NCBI GenBank assembly: GCA_940746715.1 | Contig: CALNWN010000003.1 | Span: 186,001 to 250,000 of the forward strand | Reading direction: 5' to 3' | Length of the DNA: 64,000 nucleotides | DNA from: an uncultured Paraburkholderia sp. | GTDB taxonomy: Bacteria > Pseudomonadota > Gammaproteobacteria > Burkholderiales > Burkholderiaceae | In this document: positions 36,786-45,953 of the stretch, one piece after another | Position numbering within the stretch: position 1 is the stretch's first letter | How the letters are laid out: every line of letters begins with the position of its first letter | Notes under the pieces: generated by a model | Told to the model about the DNA's origin: nothing | The model's database searches: none | What the model saw: the letters and a program-made list of their open reading frames with translations, nothing else | Position numbers and translations under genes: made by a program

Positions 36786-37453
36786 GCTGCATGTCCTTTT
36801 ACGAGGCGACGCGGTCGCGCAGGCGCTCGGCGTCGCGGTCATGGGCGCCTTCACGCATACCTTCTATTCAGGCGAAATCTGGTGCGTGGCCGGTCCGAAC
36901 GGCGCGGGCAAAACGACGCTGCTGTCGACGCTTGCGGGTTTGAGACAACCCTCGGCGGGGCACGTCGGACTCGACGGCGTGCGTCTTGCCGACTGGCACG
37001 CCCAGCTACTCGCGCAGCGTCGCGCGCTCATGCCGCAAAGCGCGCCGGACACCTTCAGCGCAAGTGTGCTCGACATCGTCATGCTTAACCGCTTTCCGCA
37101 TCTGACCGGCTGGGGCTGGGAGCGGGAGGCTGATCGCGAGGCCGCGCGCCGCGCTGGATGTGCTCGGCCTCAGCGATCTAGCGGCGCGCGACGTGTTGTC
37201 GCTCTCCGGCGGCGAACGCCAGCGCGTGGCGCTCGCCGCCGTGTTGTGCCAAGAGGCGCCGCTCTTGCTGCTCGACGGCGAGGGCGCCGCCTATGCCGGC
37301 CCGGTGTGCGACGTACTCACGCCCGCATTGACGAGCCGCGTATTCGGCTATCCGCTGATCCTGATTCGCGACGGCGACCACGAGGCGCTCATTCCCGCAC
37401 CGCGTCCGCGTCACGAATCGCCTTCGGTTCATGATGTCCCGGCACGCGGATAA
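36786..37453 (+). pseudogene. btuD: cobalamin ABC ATPase remnant
   Basis: Carries Walker A (AGPNGAGKTT), the Q-loop segment RRALMPQSAPDTFSASVLD and the signature LSGGERQRVALAA. An extra base near 37150 shifts the frame (EAARR then ALDVLGL). At 37265-37277 Walker B LLLLD passes straight into the C-terminal DGEG region, skipping the catalytic glutamate, D-loop and H-loop. The family has LLLD at both ends of the missing part, so the deletion probably occurred between short repeats of the type TTGCTGCTCGACG. ATP hydrolysis is not possible. Confidence 0.85.
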
Positions 37454-37486
37454 ACAGAACACGACCTCATTTATTGGCAGGCACTC

Positions 37487-38548
37487 ATGACATTCACGAC
37501 AGGCTTGGCCGCGTTGCCCGAAGTCGAACCGCTCGATCAAAGCTTGCGCGGCGAACTTCAGCACATCATCGATACGAAGACGAAGCCGCCCGGCAGTCTC
37601 GGCCAGCTCGAAACGCTCGCGCGTCAAATGGGCCTTATTCAGCGCAGCATGCGTCCCGCCGTAAAACGGCCGGTGTTGATCGTGTTCGCCGGCGATCACG
37701 GCATTGCCGCCGAAGGCGTGAGCCCTTATCCGCAAGCTGTGACCGCGCAGATGGTCGCGAATTTCCTCGCGGGCGGCGCGGCGGTCAATGCGTTCAGCCG
37801 CGTGGCGGGCGTCGAACTCGAAGTGGTGAACGCCGGCATTGCGACGCCGCTGCCGCGCACTGACGGGCTCGTCGACATTCCGGTTGCGGCGGGCACGCGC
37901 AACTTCGCGCACGAACCCGCGATGACGCACGACGAGGCGCTGACCGCCATGCAGGCGGGCGCCGCGCGCGTGCGGCATCAGGCGGCGCTCGGCAGCAATG
38001 TGATCGGTTTCGGCGAAATGGGCATCGCGAATACGTCGGCGGCGGCGTGTCTGATGAGCCGCCTGTGCGGCGTGCCGATCGACGACTGCGTGGGCCGCGG
38101 CACCGGTCTCGACGACGCGGGGCTCGCGAAAAAGCGCGATGTGCTGGCGGCGGCGCTCGCGCGTCACGACTCGTGTCATGCCGCATTCGATGTGCTCGCA
38201 ACCTTCGGTGGCCTTGAAATCGCCATGATGGCCGGCGCGTATCTCGCGGCGGCGCACGCGCGGATGACGATCGTCGTCGATGGCTTCATCGCCAGTTCGG
38301 CGTTGCTGGTTGCCGACGCGATCGCGCCTTACGTGCGCGAATACTGCGTGTTTGCGCATGTTTCCAACGAAGCGGGGCACCGGCGCATGCTCGAGCATTT
38401 CGGCGCGAAGCCGCTGCTGTCGCTCGACATGCGGCTCGGCGAAGGCACCGGCGCGGCGCTCGCCGTGCCGGTGCTGCGCGCGGCCTGCGCGTTCATCAAC
38501 GAGATGGCGAGCTTCGAATCCGCAGGCGTCGCGAACCGCGAAGCCTGA
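37487..38548 (+). CDS. cobT: nicotinate-nucleotide--dimethylbenzimidazole phosphoribosyltransferase
   Basis: 353 residues, intact. Activates the lower ligand base to alpha-ribazole phosphate. TKPPGSLGQLE, VFAGDHGIAAEGVSPYPQAVT, GFGEMGIANTSAAA and the catalytic glutamate in RLGEGTGAAL (near residue 318) are all present. Starts 34 bp after the btuD remnant and precedes cobS. Confidence 0.95.
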   Translation: MTFTTGLAALPEVEPLDQSLRGELQHIIDTKTKPPGSLGQLETLARQMGLIQRSMRPAVKRPVLIVFAGDHGIAAEGVSPYPQAVTAQMVANFLAGGAAVNAFSRVAGVELEVVNAGIATPLPRTDGLVDIPVAAGTRNFAHEPAMTHDEALTAMQAGAARVRHQAALGSNVIGFGEMGIANTSAAACLMSRLCGVPIDDCVGRGTGLDDAGLAKKRDVLAAALARHDSCHAAFDVLATFGGLEIAMMAGAYLAAAHARMTIVVDGFIASSALLVADAIAPYVREYCVFAHVSNEAGHRRMLEHFGAKPLLSLDMRLGEGTGAALAVPVLRAACAFINEMASFESAGVANREA

Positions 38549-38599
38549 GCGGGGACACGCGCCACCTCTTTCCAAACCTATGCACGCGACAACGCACCC

Positions 38600-39382
38600 A
38601 TGAACCCGCTGGCGGAATTGCGCTATTTCTTCACGGCGCTTGGCTATTTCACGCGTGTGCCCGTGCCGCGCTGGGTCAGCTACGAACCGCACTATCTGAG
38701 TGCGGCGGCGCGTTATTTTCCGCTCGTCGGCGTATTGATCGGCGGGGTCAGCGCACTGGTCTATCTGGCGGCGCTGCGCGTGTTTCCGGCGGGCGTCGCG
38801 GTGTTGCTGTCGATGGCGTCGTCGCTGTTGATGACCGGCGCGTTTCATGAAGACGGTCTGGCCGATTGCGTCGATGCGTTCGGTGGCGCCTATACGCGCG
38901 ACGACGTCTTGCGCATCATGCATGACTCGCGGATCGGCGCATTCGGCGCGATCGCGCTCATCATGGCGCTCGCGCTGAAGTGGCAAACGCTCGCCGCGTT
39001 GCCGCCGCTGCGCGCCGCCAGTCTGATGATTGCGGCCCATGCGGCAAGCCGCGCGGGCGCAATCAGCTATCTCGCGACGCTCGACTACGTGCGCGCCGAA
39101 GGCAAGGCGAAGCCGGTTGCGCAGCGTCGCGGCCCGGCGCTGCTGTGTGCGGCGATTTTCGGATTGCCGTGGCTGTTATGGCCGGATGGTCCGCGCGGGC
39201 TCTTCATGGCCGACTGGCGCTTTGCCGGCGCGGCGCTTGCGCTGCTGTTCGTGCTGCGTTTTGCAATGGGCCGCTATTTCACGAGGCGCATAGGCGGCTA
39301 CACGGGCGACTGCCTTGGCTTTGCGCAGCAGATTTTCGAACTGGGCATCTACCTCGTGGGGCTCGCATGGATATCGTTCTGA
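38600..39382 (+). CDS. cobS: adenosylcobinamide-GDP ribazoletransferase
   Basis: 260 residues, polytopic membrane protein. Joins AdoCbi-GDP with alpha-ribazole (phosphate) in the last step of cobalamin assembly. The motif GAFHEDGLADCVDAFGG and IMHDSRIGAFG are characteristic. Its end overlaps cobC by 16 bp, indicating translational coupling. Confidence 0.94.
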   Translation: MNPLAELRYFFTALGYFTRVPVPRWVSYEPHYLSAAARYFPLVGVLIGGVSALVYLAALRVFPAGVAVLLSMASSLLMTGAFHEDGLADCVDAFGGAYTRDDVLRIMHDSRIGAFGAIALIMALALKWQTLAALPPLRAASLMIAAHAASRAGAISYLATLDYVRAEGKAKPVAQRRGPALLCAAIFGLPWLLWPDGPRGLFMADWRFAGAALALLFVLRFAMGRYFTRRIGGYTGDCLGFAQQIFELGIYLVGLAWISF

Positions 39383-39957
39383 TTCGCCATCCCGCCGTCG
39401 CGCTCGACGCGGGTGTCTGCTACGGGCACAGCGACGTGGCGCTCGCCGAGGCCGCCGACGTGTCGTCGGCCGCGCTCGCGCTGCGGCTGGCGGCCTTGCA
39501 GGTGCCGGCGCCGCGCGTCGTCATGTCCAGTCCGCTGACGCGCTGCTCTGCGCTTGCCGTCGAAATGGCGAACGATTTCGGCTGCGTGCTGAGCCACGAC
39601 GACCGGTTAAAGGAAATGAATTTCGGCGATTGGGAAGAGCGCCGCTGGGACGCGATCGATCGCGAACTTCTCGACGACTGGGCTGCGAATTTCGAACACG
39701 CGAGAGCGCATGGCGGCGAGAGCGTCGCGCAGTTCGTCATGCGCGTGCGGGCGTGGTTCGATGCGTATACGCAAACTCGCGAGCTCTCGCCCGCCTATGT
39801 GGTCACGCATGCCGGCGTGATGCGCGCGATTGCGTCACTGGCGCTCGATCTGCCGCTCGAACGCTGCTTGCGCTGGTCGCTCGAGACGGGCGGCATGGTC
39901 TGGTTGCGCCGCGGCGCCGAAGGACAGCCGTGGTCGCTCGTGAAGTGGAATGCGTGA
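39367..39957 (+). CDS. cobC: alpha-ribazole phosphatase (histidine phosphatase family)
   Basis: 196 residues from ATG 39367 inside the end of cobS. Phosphohistidine loop LIRHPA (RHP rather than RHG, usual in this subfamily), EMNFGDWEERRWD and the second histidine in VVTHAGVMRAI are intact. Removes the 5' phosphate from alpha-ribazole-P or adenosylcobalamin-5'-P. Completes the cobT-cobS-cobC unit; convergent with btuF. Confidence 0.92.
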   Translation: MDIVLIRHPAVALDAGVCYGHSDVALAEAADVSSAALALRLAALQVPAPRVVMSSPLTRCSALAVEMANDFGCVLSHDDRLKEMNFGDWEERRWDAIDRELLDDWAANFEHARAHGGESVAQFVMRVRAWFDAYTQTRELSPAYVVTHAGVMRAIASLALDLPLERCLRWSLETGGMVWLRRGAEGQPWSLVKWNA

Positions 39958-39993
39958 GCGCTTGTACGCTTCGTGCGCTGCGCGGCGCCTGAG

Positions 39994-40941
39994 TCACTGA
40001 GCGGTCGGTTTTCTGCGCGAGCGCGAGAGTTGCAGATCCTCGCACATCTGCTTCGCGCCTTGCGCTATGCGCGGCGAGGGCCGGTTGATGAGATCGCCGT
40101 CGATGGCAAACAGGTTGTTGTTCGCCACCACCAATAGACGCGGCCACGCGCGCCATGCGCCAAGCTGCGGCAACGTGGTGTCCGGTTTCGTCGCGCCGGG
40201 CGCCGCCGTGACGATGGCTTCGGGATTCGCGGCGAGCACCGCTTCCGTCGAAACGGTCGGCACGAGTGGTTGCAGCGCGGCGAACACGTTGCGCCCGCCG
40301 CATAGCTCGATCACGTCGCTGACCATGTGCTCGCCGTTGAGCGTCATCAACGGCTGATCCCACACCTGATAGAACACGCTCACGGCAGGCCGTTTCGCGT
40401 ACTGCGCGCGCAGGTTCGCGATGTCGCGGCGATACGCGGCTGCGGCCGGATCCGCGGTGGACGACGTGCCGAGCAACTGGCCGAGTTTCGTCAGCGAGAC
40501 GGCAATATCGTCCAGACGATGCGGCTCGCTGAAGAACAACGGTATGTGCAATTCGCGCAGACGGTCGAGTTGACGTTGCGCATTGCCATGCCGCCACACC
40601 ACGATCAGATCGGGCTTCAACGCGACGATGCGTTCGAGATCGAGCGACTTGTTGTCGCCGACGCGCGGCAGCTGTTTCGCCTCGGGCGGATAGTCGCTGT
40701 AGGACACGGCGCCCACCATCTTCGATGCGCCGCCGGCCGCGTACAGCAGTTCGGTCACGTGCGGCGCGAGGCTGATCACGCGTTGAGCCGCGGCGGGGAG
40801 GGTGACGGCGGCGCCCGTGTCGTCGGTCACGATGATGCCGGCGCGCGCCGGCAAGCTGGCGGTAATGAGGCCGGCAGCGAGGGCGAGGCGCAAGAGGCGC
40901 ATGAAGCGGATGAAGCGCATGAAGCGCACGGATGGAGTCAT
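39994..40941 (-). CDS. btuF: cobalamin-binding ABC substrate-binding protein
   Basis: 315 residues, class III (helical backbone) binding protein of the BtuF/FhuD type: signal peptide ending PARA, then RVISLAPHVTELLYAAGG and YPPEAKQLPRVGDNKSLDLERI. Captures corrinoid in the periplasm for BtuCD, which is broken here. The signal-peptide n-region contains MRFIRFMRLLRL from a 9-bp tandem repeat. Last gene of the minus-strand cobU-cbiB-cobD-btuF group. Iron-siderophore binding is the alternative, less likely in this setting. Confidence 0.88.
   Translation of the reverse strand: MTPSVRFMRFIRFMRLLRLALAAGLITASLPARAGIIVTDDTGAAVTLPAAAQRVISLAPHVTELLYAAGGASKMVGAVSYSDYPPEAKQLPRVGDNKSLDLERIVALKPDLIVVWRHGNAQRQLDRLRELHIPLFFSEPHRLDDIAVSLTKLGQLLGTSSTADPAAAAYRRDIANLRAQYAKRPAVSVFYQVWDQPLMTLNGEHMVSDVIELCGGRNVFAALQPLVPTVSTEAVLAANPEAIVTAAPGATKPDTTLPQLGAWRAWPRLLVVANNNLFAIDGDLINRPSPRIAQGAKQMCEDLQLSRSRRKPTAQ
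40897..40932. repeat. 9-bp tandem repeat in the btuF signal peptide
   Basis: Four near-identical units (GCGCATGAA, GCGGATGAA, GCGCATGAA, GCGCACGGA on the plus strand). The period keeps the frame and adds repeated Met-Arg-Phe units to the positively charged n-region. Confidence 0.7.
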
Positions 40942-41016
40942 CGGGTCGGACGTCGAGTGTTTGCGTTGAGCGTTTCAGTGGGCGCTGCGCGGCCGTTTTG
41001 CGCGGTGATCCACGGA

Positions 41017-42120
41017 TCAGCGTGCTCCCGCCGCGCCGATCGTTTCCATCGCGGCACGCAAGCTGTCTTGCAGACGCGCCCATTCCGCTTCGCTTTGAGG
41101 CAAACCGAAACGCACGCTGCCCGTGGCGGCGAAAAGCCGCGTCCACACACCGCGCGTGGCCAGCGCTTCATGCAGGGCGGCGGCGCGTGCATCGTCGGTC
41201 CATGCGAAAAGCGGCGTGGCGCGTGGGCGAATGCCGTGGGCTTCCAGCAGCGCGACGAGGCGCGCGCTGTCTGCGGCGAGCCGCGAGCGCATCTGCTGTT
41301 GCCAGGCGTGATCCGCGAATGCCGCTTTAACCGCATGCCGCGCCGGGCCGCTGACGGTCCATGCGCCGAGCGCGAGCCGCAAGCTTTGCAGCATGGCGGG
41401 CGATGCCAGCACGAAGCCGGCGCGCACGCCCGCGAGCCCGAAGAACTTGCCCGGCGAGCGCAGCACGATGAGACCGTCGCGATGGGTGTGGGCTGCAAGC
41501 GAAGCGGCGGGCATGGTATCGGCGAAGGCTTCGTCGACCAGCAGTGTGCCGCCGCGCTCGCTCAGTTGCGCATGCCACGCAAGCAGCTTAGCCTCACTCA
41601 GGTGGTCGGCGGTCGGATTGTTCGGATTCACAACGATTGCATGCGTGAGCGCCTCGGGCAGGACGTCCCACGAAATATCGAGCGCTACGACGCGATGTCC
41701 GGCACGCTCGAATGCCGGCGCGTATTCGCTGTACGTGAGCGGTGCGACGCCGACTTGCGCGCGCGGCAGCAAGGCCGGCAGCGCACGGATTGCCGCTTGG
41801 CTTCCTGCAACGGGCAACACGTGCGCCGCATCGGGCGCGCCGTAATAACGCGCGGCGCACTCTGCGAGGCCGTCGCCTTCGTCGGGCAGACGGCGCCACG
41901 CATCGGCGGGGACGGGCGGCACTGGATAGCCGTGCGGATTGATGCCTGTCGACAGATCCAGCCAGTCTTCGTACGGAATCCGATAGCGCGCGGCGGCTTC
42001 GTGAAGATTGCCGCCGTGCATGATTGACGCGTGAAACGATGTAGACAAAGTCGTCGCGGGCGAGCCCTGCACAGGCTCCGCATGGCGAGACGGGCGCGGC
42101 ACGGCGCTTCGCTCAGACAT
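41017..42120 (-). CDS. cobD: threonine-phosphate decarboxylase
   Basis: 367 residues, PLP-dependent aminotransferase-fold enzyme that makes (R)-1-amino-2-propanol phosphate for the cobalamin nucleotide loop. HGGNLHEAAARY, LSTGINPHGYP, VVNPNNPT and the PLP lysine in RSPGKFFGLAGVRAG are present. The true start may be ATG within MHGGNLHE about 34 codons in; the longer start overlaps cbiB by 8 bp, which supports coupling. Intact. Confidence 0.92.
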   Translation of the reverse strand: MSERSAVPRPSRHAEPVQGSPATTLSTSFHASIMHGGNLHEAAARYRIPYEDWLDLSTGINPHGYPVPPVPADAWRRLPDEGDGLAECAARYYGAPDAAHVLPVAGSQAAIRALPALLPRAQVGVAPLTYSEYAPAFERAGHRVVALDISWDVLPEALTHAIVVNPNNPTADHLSEAKLLAWHAQLSERGGTLLVDEAFADTMPAASLAAHTHRDGLIVLRSPGKFFGLAGVRAGFVLASPAMLQSLRLALGAWTVSGPARHAVKAAFADHAWQQQMRSRLAADSARLVALLEAHGIRPRATPLFAWTDDARAAALHEALATRGVWTRLFAATGSVRFGLPQSEAEWARLQDSLRAAMETIGAAGAR

Positions 42121-43051
42121 GCAGCGGCACGCTCAGCAAGGCCAGCACGATCAGCACCGCGAGCCACAGAATGACGGTGCGCTCGACCAGCATCAGCGCG
42201 GCCGTAATGTGCGCGGCCTTCGCGGGATGGCCGAAGCCGAGCGTGGGCTGATGTTCGAGCGCGCCGTGATAAACCGCCGGTCCGCCGATCAGCACATTCA
42301 GGCTGCCCGCGCCCGAGGCCATCACCGGCCCGGCATTCGGGCTGTCCCAGCGCGGCGCCTGCTCGCGCCAGCAGCGCCACGCGGTGCGCGTGTCGCCGAG
42401 CAGCGCGTAGCTCGCGGCGGTGAGGCGCGCGGGCATCCAGTTGAGCACGTCGTCGAGGCGCGCGGCCGCCCAGCCGAAGCGTAAATAGCGCGGCGTGCGA
42501 TAACCCCACATTGCATCGAGCGTATTGGCGAGGCGAAAGCCGAGCGCGCCCGGCCCGCCCGCAATTGCAAACCAGAAGAGGGCGCCGAAAATGGCGTCGT
42601 TGCCGTTTTCGAGCGCCGATTCGACCGCCGCGCGCGACAGGGCGGCTTCGTCGGCATGCGCTGTTTCGCGCGAGACGATGCGTGCAGTCAGGAGGCGCGC
42701 CTGCCCGAGGTCGCGCTGCGCGAGCGCCCGCGCAATCGGCTCGATATGGTCGTGCAGGCTGCGTGCTCCGAGCGCGAACCACAGCAGCGCGACATGTACA
42801 GCGCAGGCCGCAAAAAACGGCAGCACGGCCACGAGCCACGAGGCGCCGAGCACCGGCGGCAGCACAGCCAGCGCCCACGCGAGCAGGCCTTTCAGCCGCA
42901 GGCGTCGGCCGCGGTTGTAGTGCGCTTCGAGGCGCGCCGCCCAGTTGCCGAAGCCGACGAGCGGATGCGCGCTGCGCGGCTCGCCGATCCAGCGGTCGAC
43001 GGCCACGCCCGCCGTTGCCAACGTCACGATAAGTGGAAGCGACAGCATCAC
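42113..43051 (-). CDS. cbiB: adenosylcobinamide-phosphate synthase
   Basis: 312 residues, membrane protein that attaches the aminopropanol arm to adenosylcobyric acid. Near the N terminus VDRWIGEPRSAHPLVGFGNW, later ENGNDAIFGALFWFAIAGGPGAL and RLANTLDAMWGYR, all typical of CbiB/CobD. Start overlaps the cobU stop by 4 bp. Confidence 0.93.
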   Translation of the reverse strand: MMLSLPLIVTLATAGVAVDRWIGEPRSAHPLVGFGNWAARLEAHYNRGRRLRLKGLLAWALAVLPPVLGASWLVAVLPFFAACAVHVALLWFALGARSLHDHIEPIARALAQRDLGQARLLTARIVSRETAHADEAALSRAAVESALENGNDAIFGALFWFAIAGGPGALGFRLANTLDAMWGYRTPRYLRFGWAAARLDDVLNWMPARLTAASYALLGDTRTAWRCWREQAPRWDSPNAGPVMASGAGSLNVLIGGPAVYHGALEHQPTLGFGHPAKAAHITAALMLVERTVILWLAVLIVLALLSVPLHV

Positions 43052-43602
43052 GCGCCGCCTGCGGGTTTGAGCGCGAGCGGCAGGCCCGCGACCATCATCG
43101 TGGCCTGGGTGGAGAGCGCCGCGATGCGCTGATTGAGCCGCCCGAGTTCGTCGACGTAAAGACGCGTGGCCGCGCCGAGCGGCACGACGCCTAAGCCGAT
43201 CTCGTTGCTGACCGCGATGATCTTGCCGCGAGCGTTCGCAAGCGCGGCCTCGAGCGCCTCGATGTGCGCCTGATATCTAGCGGGCGGCAGCGGCTCGCCG
43301 TTGGCGGGACACAGCAGGTTCGCGAGCCACAGCGTCAGGCAGTCGATCAGCGTGCAGTGGCCACGCGCGTCGACCTTCGACACCGCGCCCGCGAGGTCGA
43401 GATCCGCCTCCAGCAGCCGCCAGTGCGCGGGGCGTCGCGCGCGATGATGCGCGATGCGCGCGTTGAATTCGGCGTCGCCGGTCACGCGTGCAGTCGCGAT
43501 ATAGGTGACGGGCAGCGCGCTCCGGGCGGCAAGCTGCTCCGCGTGCACGCTCTTGCCTGAGCGCGCGCCGCCGAGAACGAAGGTGAGGTCGCGGGAAATC
43601 AT
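43048..43602 (-). CDS. cobU: adenosylcobinamide kinase / guanylyltransferase
   Basis: 184 residues from ATG 43602 (MISRDLTFVLGG). P-loop GGARSGKS at about 11-18, then YIATARVTGDAEFNARIAHHRARR with the guanylylated histidine region, LIDCLTLWLANLL and SNEIGLGVVP. Phosphorylates and guanylates adenosylcobinamide. A longer upstream start is rejected because it would add 34 residues not found in the family. First gene of the minus-strand unit, 94 bp from divergent cobQ. Confidence 0.93.
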   Translation of the reverse strand: MISRDLTFVLGGARSGKSVHAEQLAARSALPVTYIATARVTGDAEFNARIAHHRARRPAHWRLLEADLDLAGAVSKVDARGHCTLIDCLTLWLANLLCPANGEPLPPARYQAHIEALEAALANARGKIIAVSNEIGLGVVPLGAATRLYVDELGRLNQRIAALSTQATMMVAGLPLALKPAGGA

Positions 43603-43696
43603 CGCGTGATTGTACCGGCGTGCACGGCGGCCCGGCGCGATGGGATAATGCCGCGATCCGCCCATCACTCCTGCCATCGTCGAGTCCAACGTTTCC

Positions 43697-45223
43697 GTGA
43701 GCACTCAACCCGTTCCGCCTGATTTCCCCCGTGACGCGGTAGCCGTGCCGCGCGGCACGCTGATGATCCAGGGCACCACGTCCGATGCCGGCAAGAGCAC
43801 GCTCGTCGCCGGCCTGTGCCGGCTCGCGCGGCGCGCGGGGGTGCGCGTCGCGCCCTTCAAGCCGCAGAACATGGCGCTTAACAGCGCGGTCACTGTCGAC
43901 GGCGGCGAGATCGGGCGTGCCCAGGCGCTGCAGGCGGTGGCGGCCGGGATCGCCGCGCACACCGACCTGAATCCCGTGCTGCTCAAGCCGACGAGCGATC
44001 GCGGCGCGCAGGTGATCATCCACGGCAAGGCGCGCATGAATCTCGACGCCCGCGCCTATCACGACTACAAGCCCGTCGCGTTCGAGGCGGTGCTGCAATC
44101 CTATGCGCGGCTGCAAGCAGCGTACGACACGATTTTCGTCGAAGGCGCGGGCAGCCCGGCCGAGATCAATCTGCGCGAGCGCGACATCGCGAACATGGGT
44201 TTCGCCGAGGCGGTGGATTGTCCGGTCGTGCTGGTGGCCGACATCGACCGGGGCGGGGTATTCGCGCATCTGACGGGAACGCTCGCGTGTCTGTCAGAAA
44301 GCGAGCAGGCGCGCGTGCGCGGCTTCATCATCAACCGTTTTCGCGGCGATATTGGACTGCTGAAGCCGGGGCTCGACTGGCTGGAAGCGAAGACCGGCAA
44401 GCCCGTGCTCGGCGTGGTCCCTTACCTGCACGGCCTCACGCTCGACGCCGAGGACATGCTGCCGCCCGAGCTGCGCGCCGCGCAGCGCGGCGACGCCGCA
44501 CGCACGTTGCGGGTGGTCGTGCCGGTGCTGCCGCACATCAGCAATCACACGGATTTCGACGCGCTACGCGCCCATCCGCAGGTCGATTTCCGTTACGTGC
44601 GAAGCGGCATGGCGCCGCCCCCCGCCGATCTGATCATCCTGCCGGGTTCGAAAAACGTGCCGGGCGATCTGGCGTTTCTGCGCGCGCAAGGCTGGGACGC
44701 CGTGCTGCAACGGCATTTGCGCTATGGCGGGCGGGTGATCGGCATCTGCGGCGGCATGCAGATGCTGGGCCGCGAGGTGGCCGACCCGCACGGCGTGGAA
44801 GGCGCGCCGGGGACGTTCCCGGGACTCGGCTGGCTCGACTACTCGACTGTGCTGACGCGCGACAAGACGCTGAAGAACGTGACGGGCCGCCTGGCGCTGC
44901 CGGGCTCGCCGGAAGTCGCGGGTTATGAGATCCATATGGGCGAGACGCGGGGACCGGCCCTGGAATCGCCGGCATTGCGGCTTGAGCGAGCCGACGACGA
45001 GCGTCCCGACGGCGCAATTTCCTCCGACGGCCAGATTCTCGCCACCTACGTGCACGGCCTGTTCGATACGCCGGCCGCCTGTGCGGCGCTGCTGGCATGG
45101 GCGGGACTGAGCGACGCCGAGGCGATCGACTTCCCCGCATTGCGCGATGAATCGCTGGAACGGCTCGCCGACACGCTCGCGGAGCACCTCGACCTGGCGA
45201 AGTTGATGGCCGCGGTGAGTTGA
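43697..45223 (+). CDS. cobQ: adenosylcobyric acid synthase (glutamine-hydrolysing)
   Basis: 508 residues from a GTG start. Amidates four carboxylates of adenosylcobyrinic a,c-diamide. N-terminal ATPase-like domain [10 protein letters not shown] with [11 protein letters not shown], then a class I glutaminase-like domain with the nucleophile Cys351 in [10 protein letters not shown] and histidines in GYEIHMGET and TYVHGLFD. Intact. Divergent from cobU; the 94-bp gap carries both promoters. Confidence 0.94.
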   Translation: MSTQPVPPDFPRDAVAVPRGTLMIQGTTSDAGKSTLVAGLCRLARRAGVRVAPFKPQNMALNSAVTVDGGEIGRAQALQAVAAGIAAHTDLNPVLLKPTSDRGAQVIIHGKARMNLDARAYHDYKPVAFEAVLQSYARLQAAYDTIFVEGAGSPAEINLRERDIANMGFAEAVDCPVVLVADIDRGGVFAHLTGTLACLSESEQARVRGFIINRFRGDIGLLKPGLDWLEAKTGKPVLGVVPYLHGLTLDAEDMLPPELRAAQRGDAARTLRVVVPVLPHISNHTDFDALRAHPQVDFRYVRSGMAPPPADLIILPGSKNVPGDLAFLRAQGWDAVLQRHLRYGGRVIGICGGMQMLGREVADPHGVEGAPGTFPGLGWLDYSTVLTRDKTLKNVTGRLALPGSPEVAGYEIHMGETRGPALESPALRLERADDERPDGAISSDGQILATYVHGLFDTPAACAALLAWAGLSDAEAIDFPALRDESLERLADTLAEHLDLAKLMAAVS

Positions 45224-45370
45224 TCGCTGCCGGACCGCGCAAGTATTACTTCTTATCAGGAAATAATCAAAGCTGGATTCAAGTTTTTCGCGTGTGACGG
45301 TTCGAATAGAGTGGCGGACATTGACCGGCTGGGTATCGAGCCGTCTTCCACTTCTCACAAAGGAACCGTC

Positions 45371-45786
45371 ATGAATTCGAACCGCTCCGCCGATCTCGCG
45401 GCGCTCGTCTTGCGCGTCGCGCTCGGCGTGCTCTACCTCGCGCACAGTCTGTAGAAGATTTTCGTGTTCACGCTGCCCGGCACGGCGCAGTTCTTCGCCT
45501 CGCTCGGCTTGCCCGGATGGCTCGCTTACGTGACGGCGTTCGTCGAGCTGATTGGCGGTATTGCGCTCCTGCTGGGCGTGCAGGTGCGCTGGGTCGCGCT
45601 CGTGCTGCTGCCTTCATGCTCGGCGCCATGTCCGCGCATTGGCATAACGGCTGGGGTTTCGGTTCGCCGCACGGCGGCTGGGAATATCCGGCATTCTGGG
45701 CGGTGACGCTCGTCGTGCAGTCGTTGCTGGGCGGCGGCGCGTTCGCGCTCGGCGGCCTGAAGGCGCCGAGCGCAGCGGTCGCCTGA
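45371..45786 (+). pseudogene. DoxX-family membrane protein, stop codon and frameshift
   Basis: Four-helix DoxX/DUF417-like membrane protein of about 138 codons. Start MNSNRSADLAALVLRVALGVLY. Codon 28 is TAG (45452-45454) where the family has Leu (AHSLLKIFVF), a TTG-to-TAG change. A one-base loss near 45608 then shifts LLLGVQVRWVALVLLP into the frame of MLGAMSAHWHNGWGF. Two independent lesions make it clearly dead. A ribosome site (AAGGAACC) precedes the ATG. Confidence 0.85.
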
Positions 45787-45860
45787 TTCATTCGTGCCAA
45801 GGCGAGGTTGGGGCGGCGCGGTCGCCGCCACCAGCCGCAAACCCTTCACGCGACGCAGGA

Positions 45861-45900
45861 TGAAAAAAGCACGCGGCCCGAGGGCGCGTGCTTTTTTTCA
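45861..45900. terminator. bidirectional terminator between doxX and thioesterase remnants
   Basis: Stem of about 14 bp (GAAAAAAGCACGCG against CGCGTGCTTTTTTTC) around a short loop, with A and T tracts on its two sides, between two convergent genes. Confidence 0.75.
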
Positions 45901-45953
45901 TTACCGGCGCGACCGGTTGCGCCTTTCGCGTCTGTTGCCCTTTGGCAGTCTGG

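Noticed and set aside
37178..39040. 620-residue minus-strand frame opposite cobT and cobS
   Set aside because: Shadow frame; cobT and cobS carry all catalytic motifs on the other strand.
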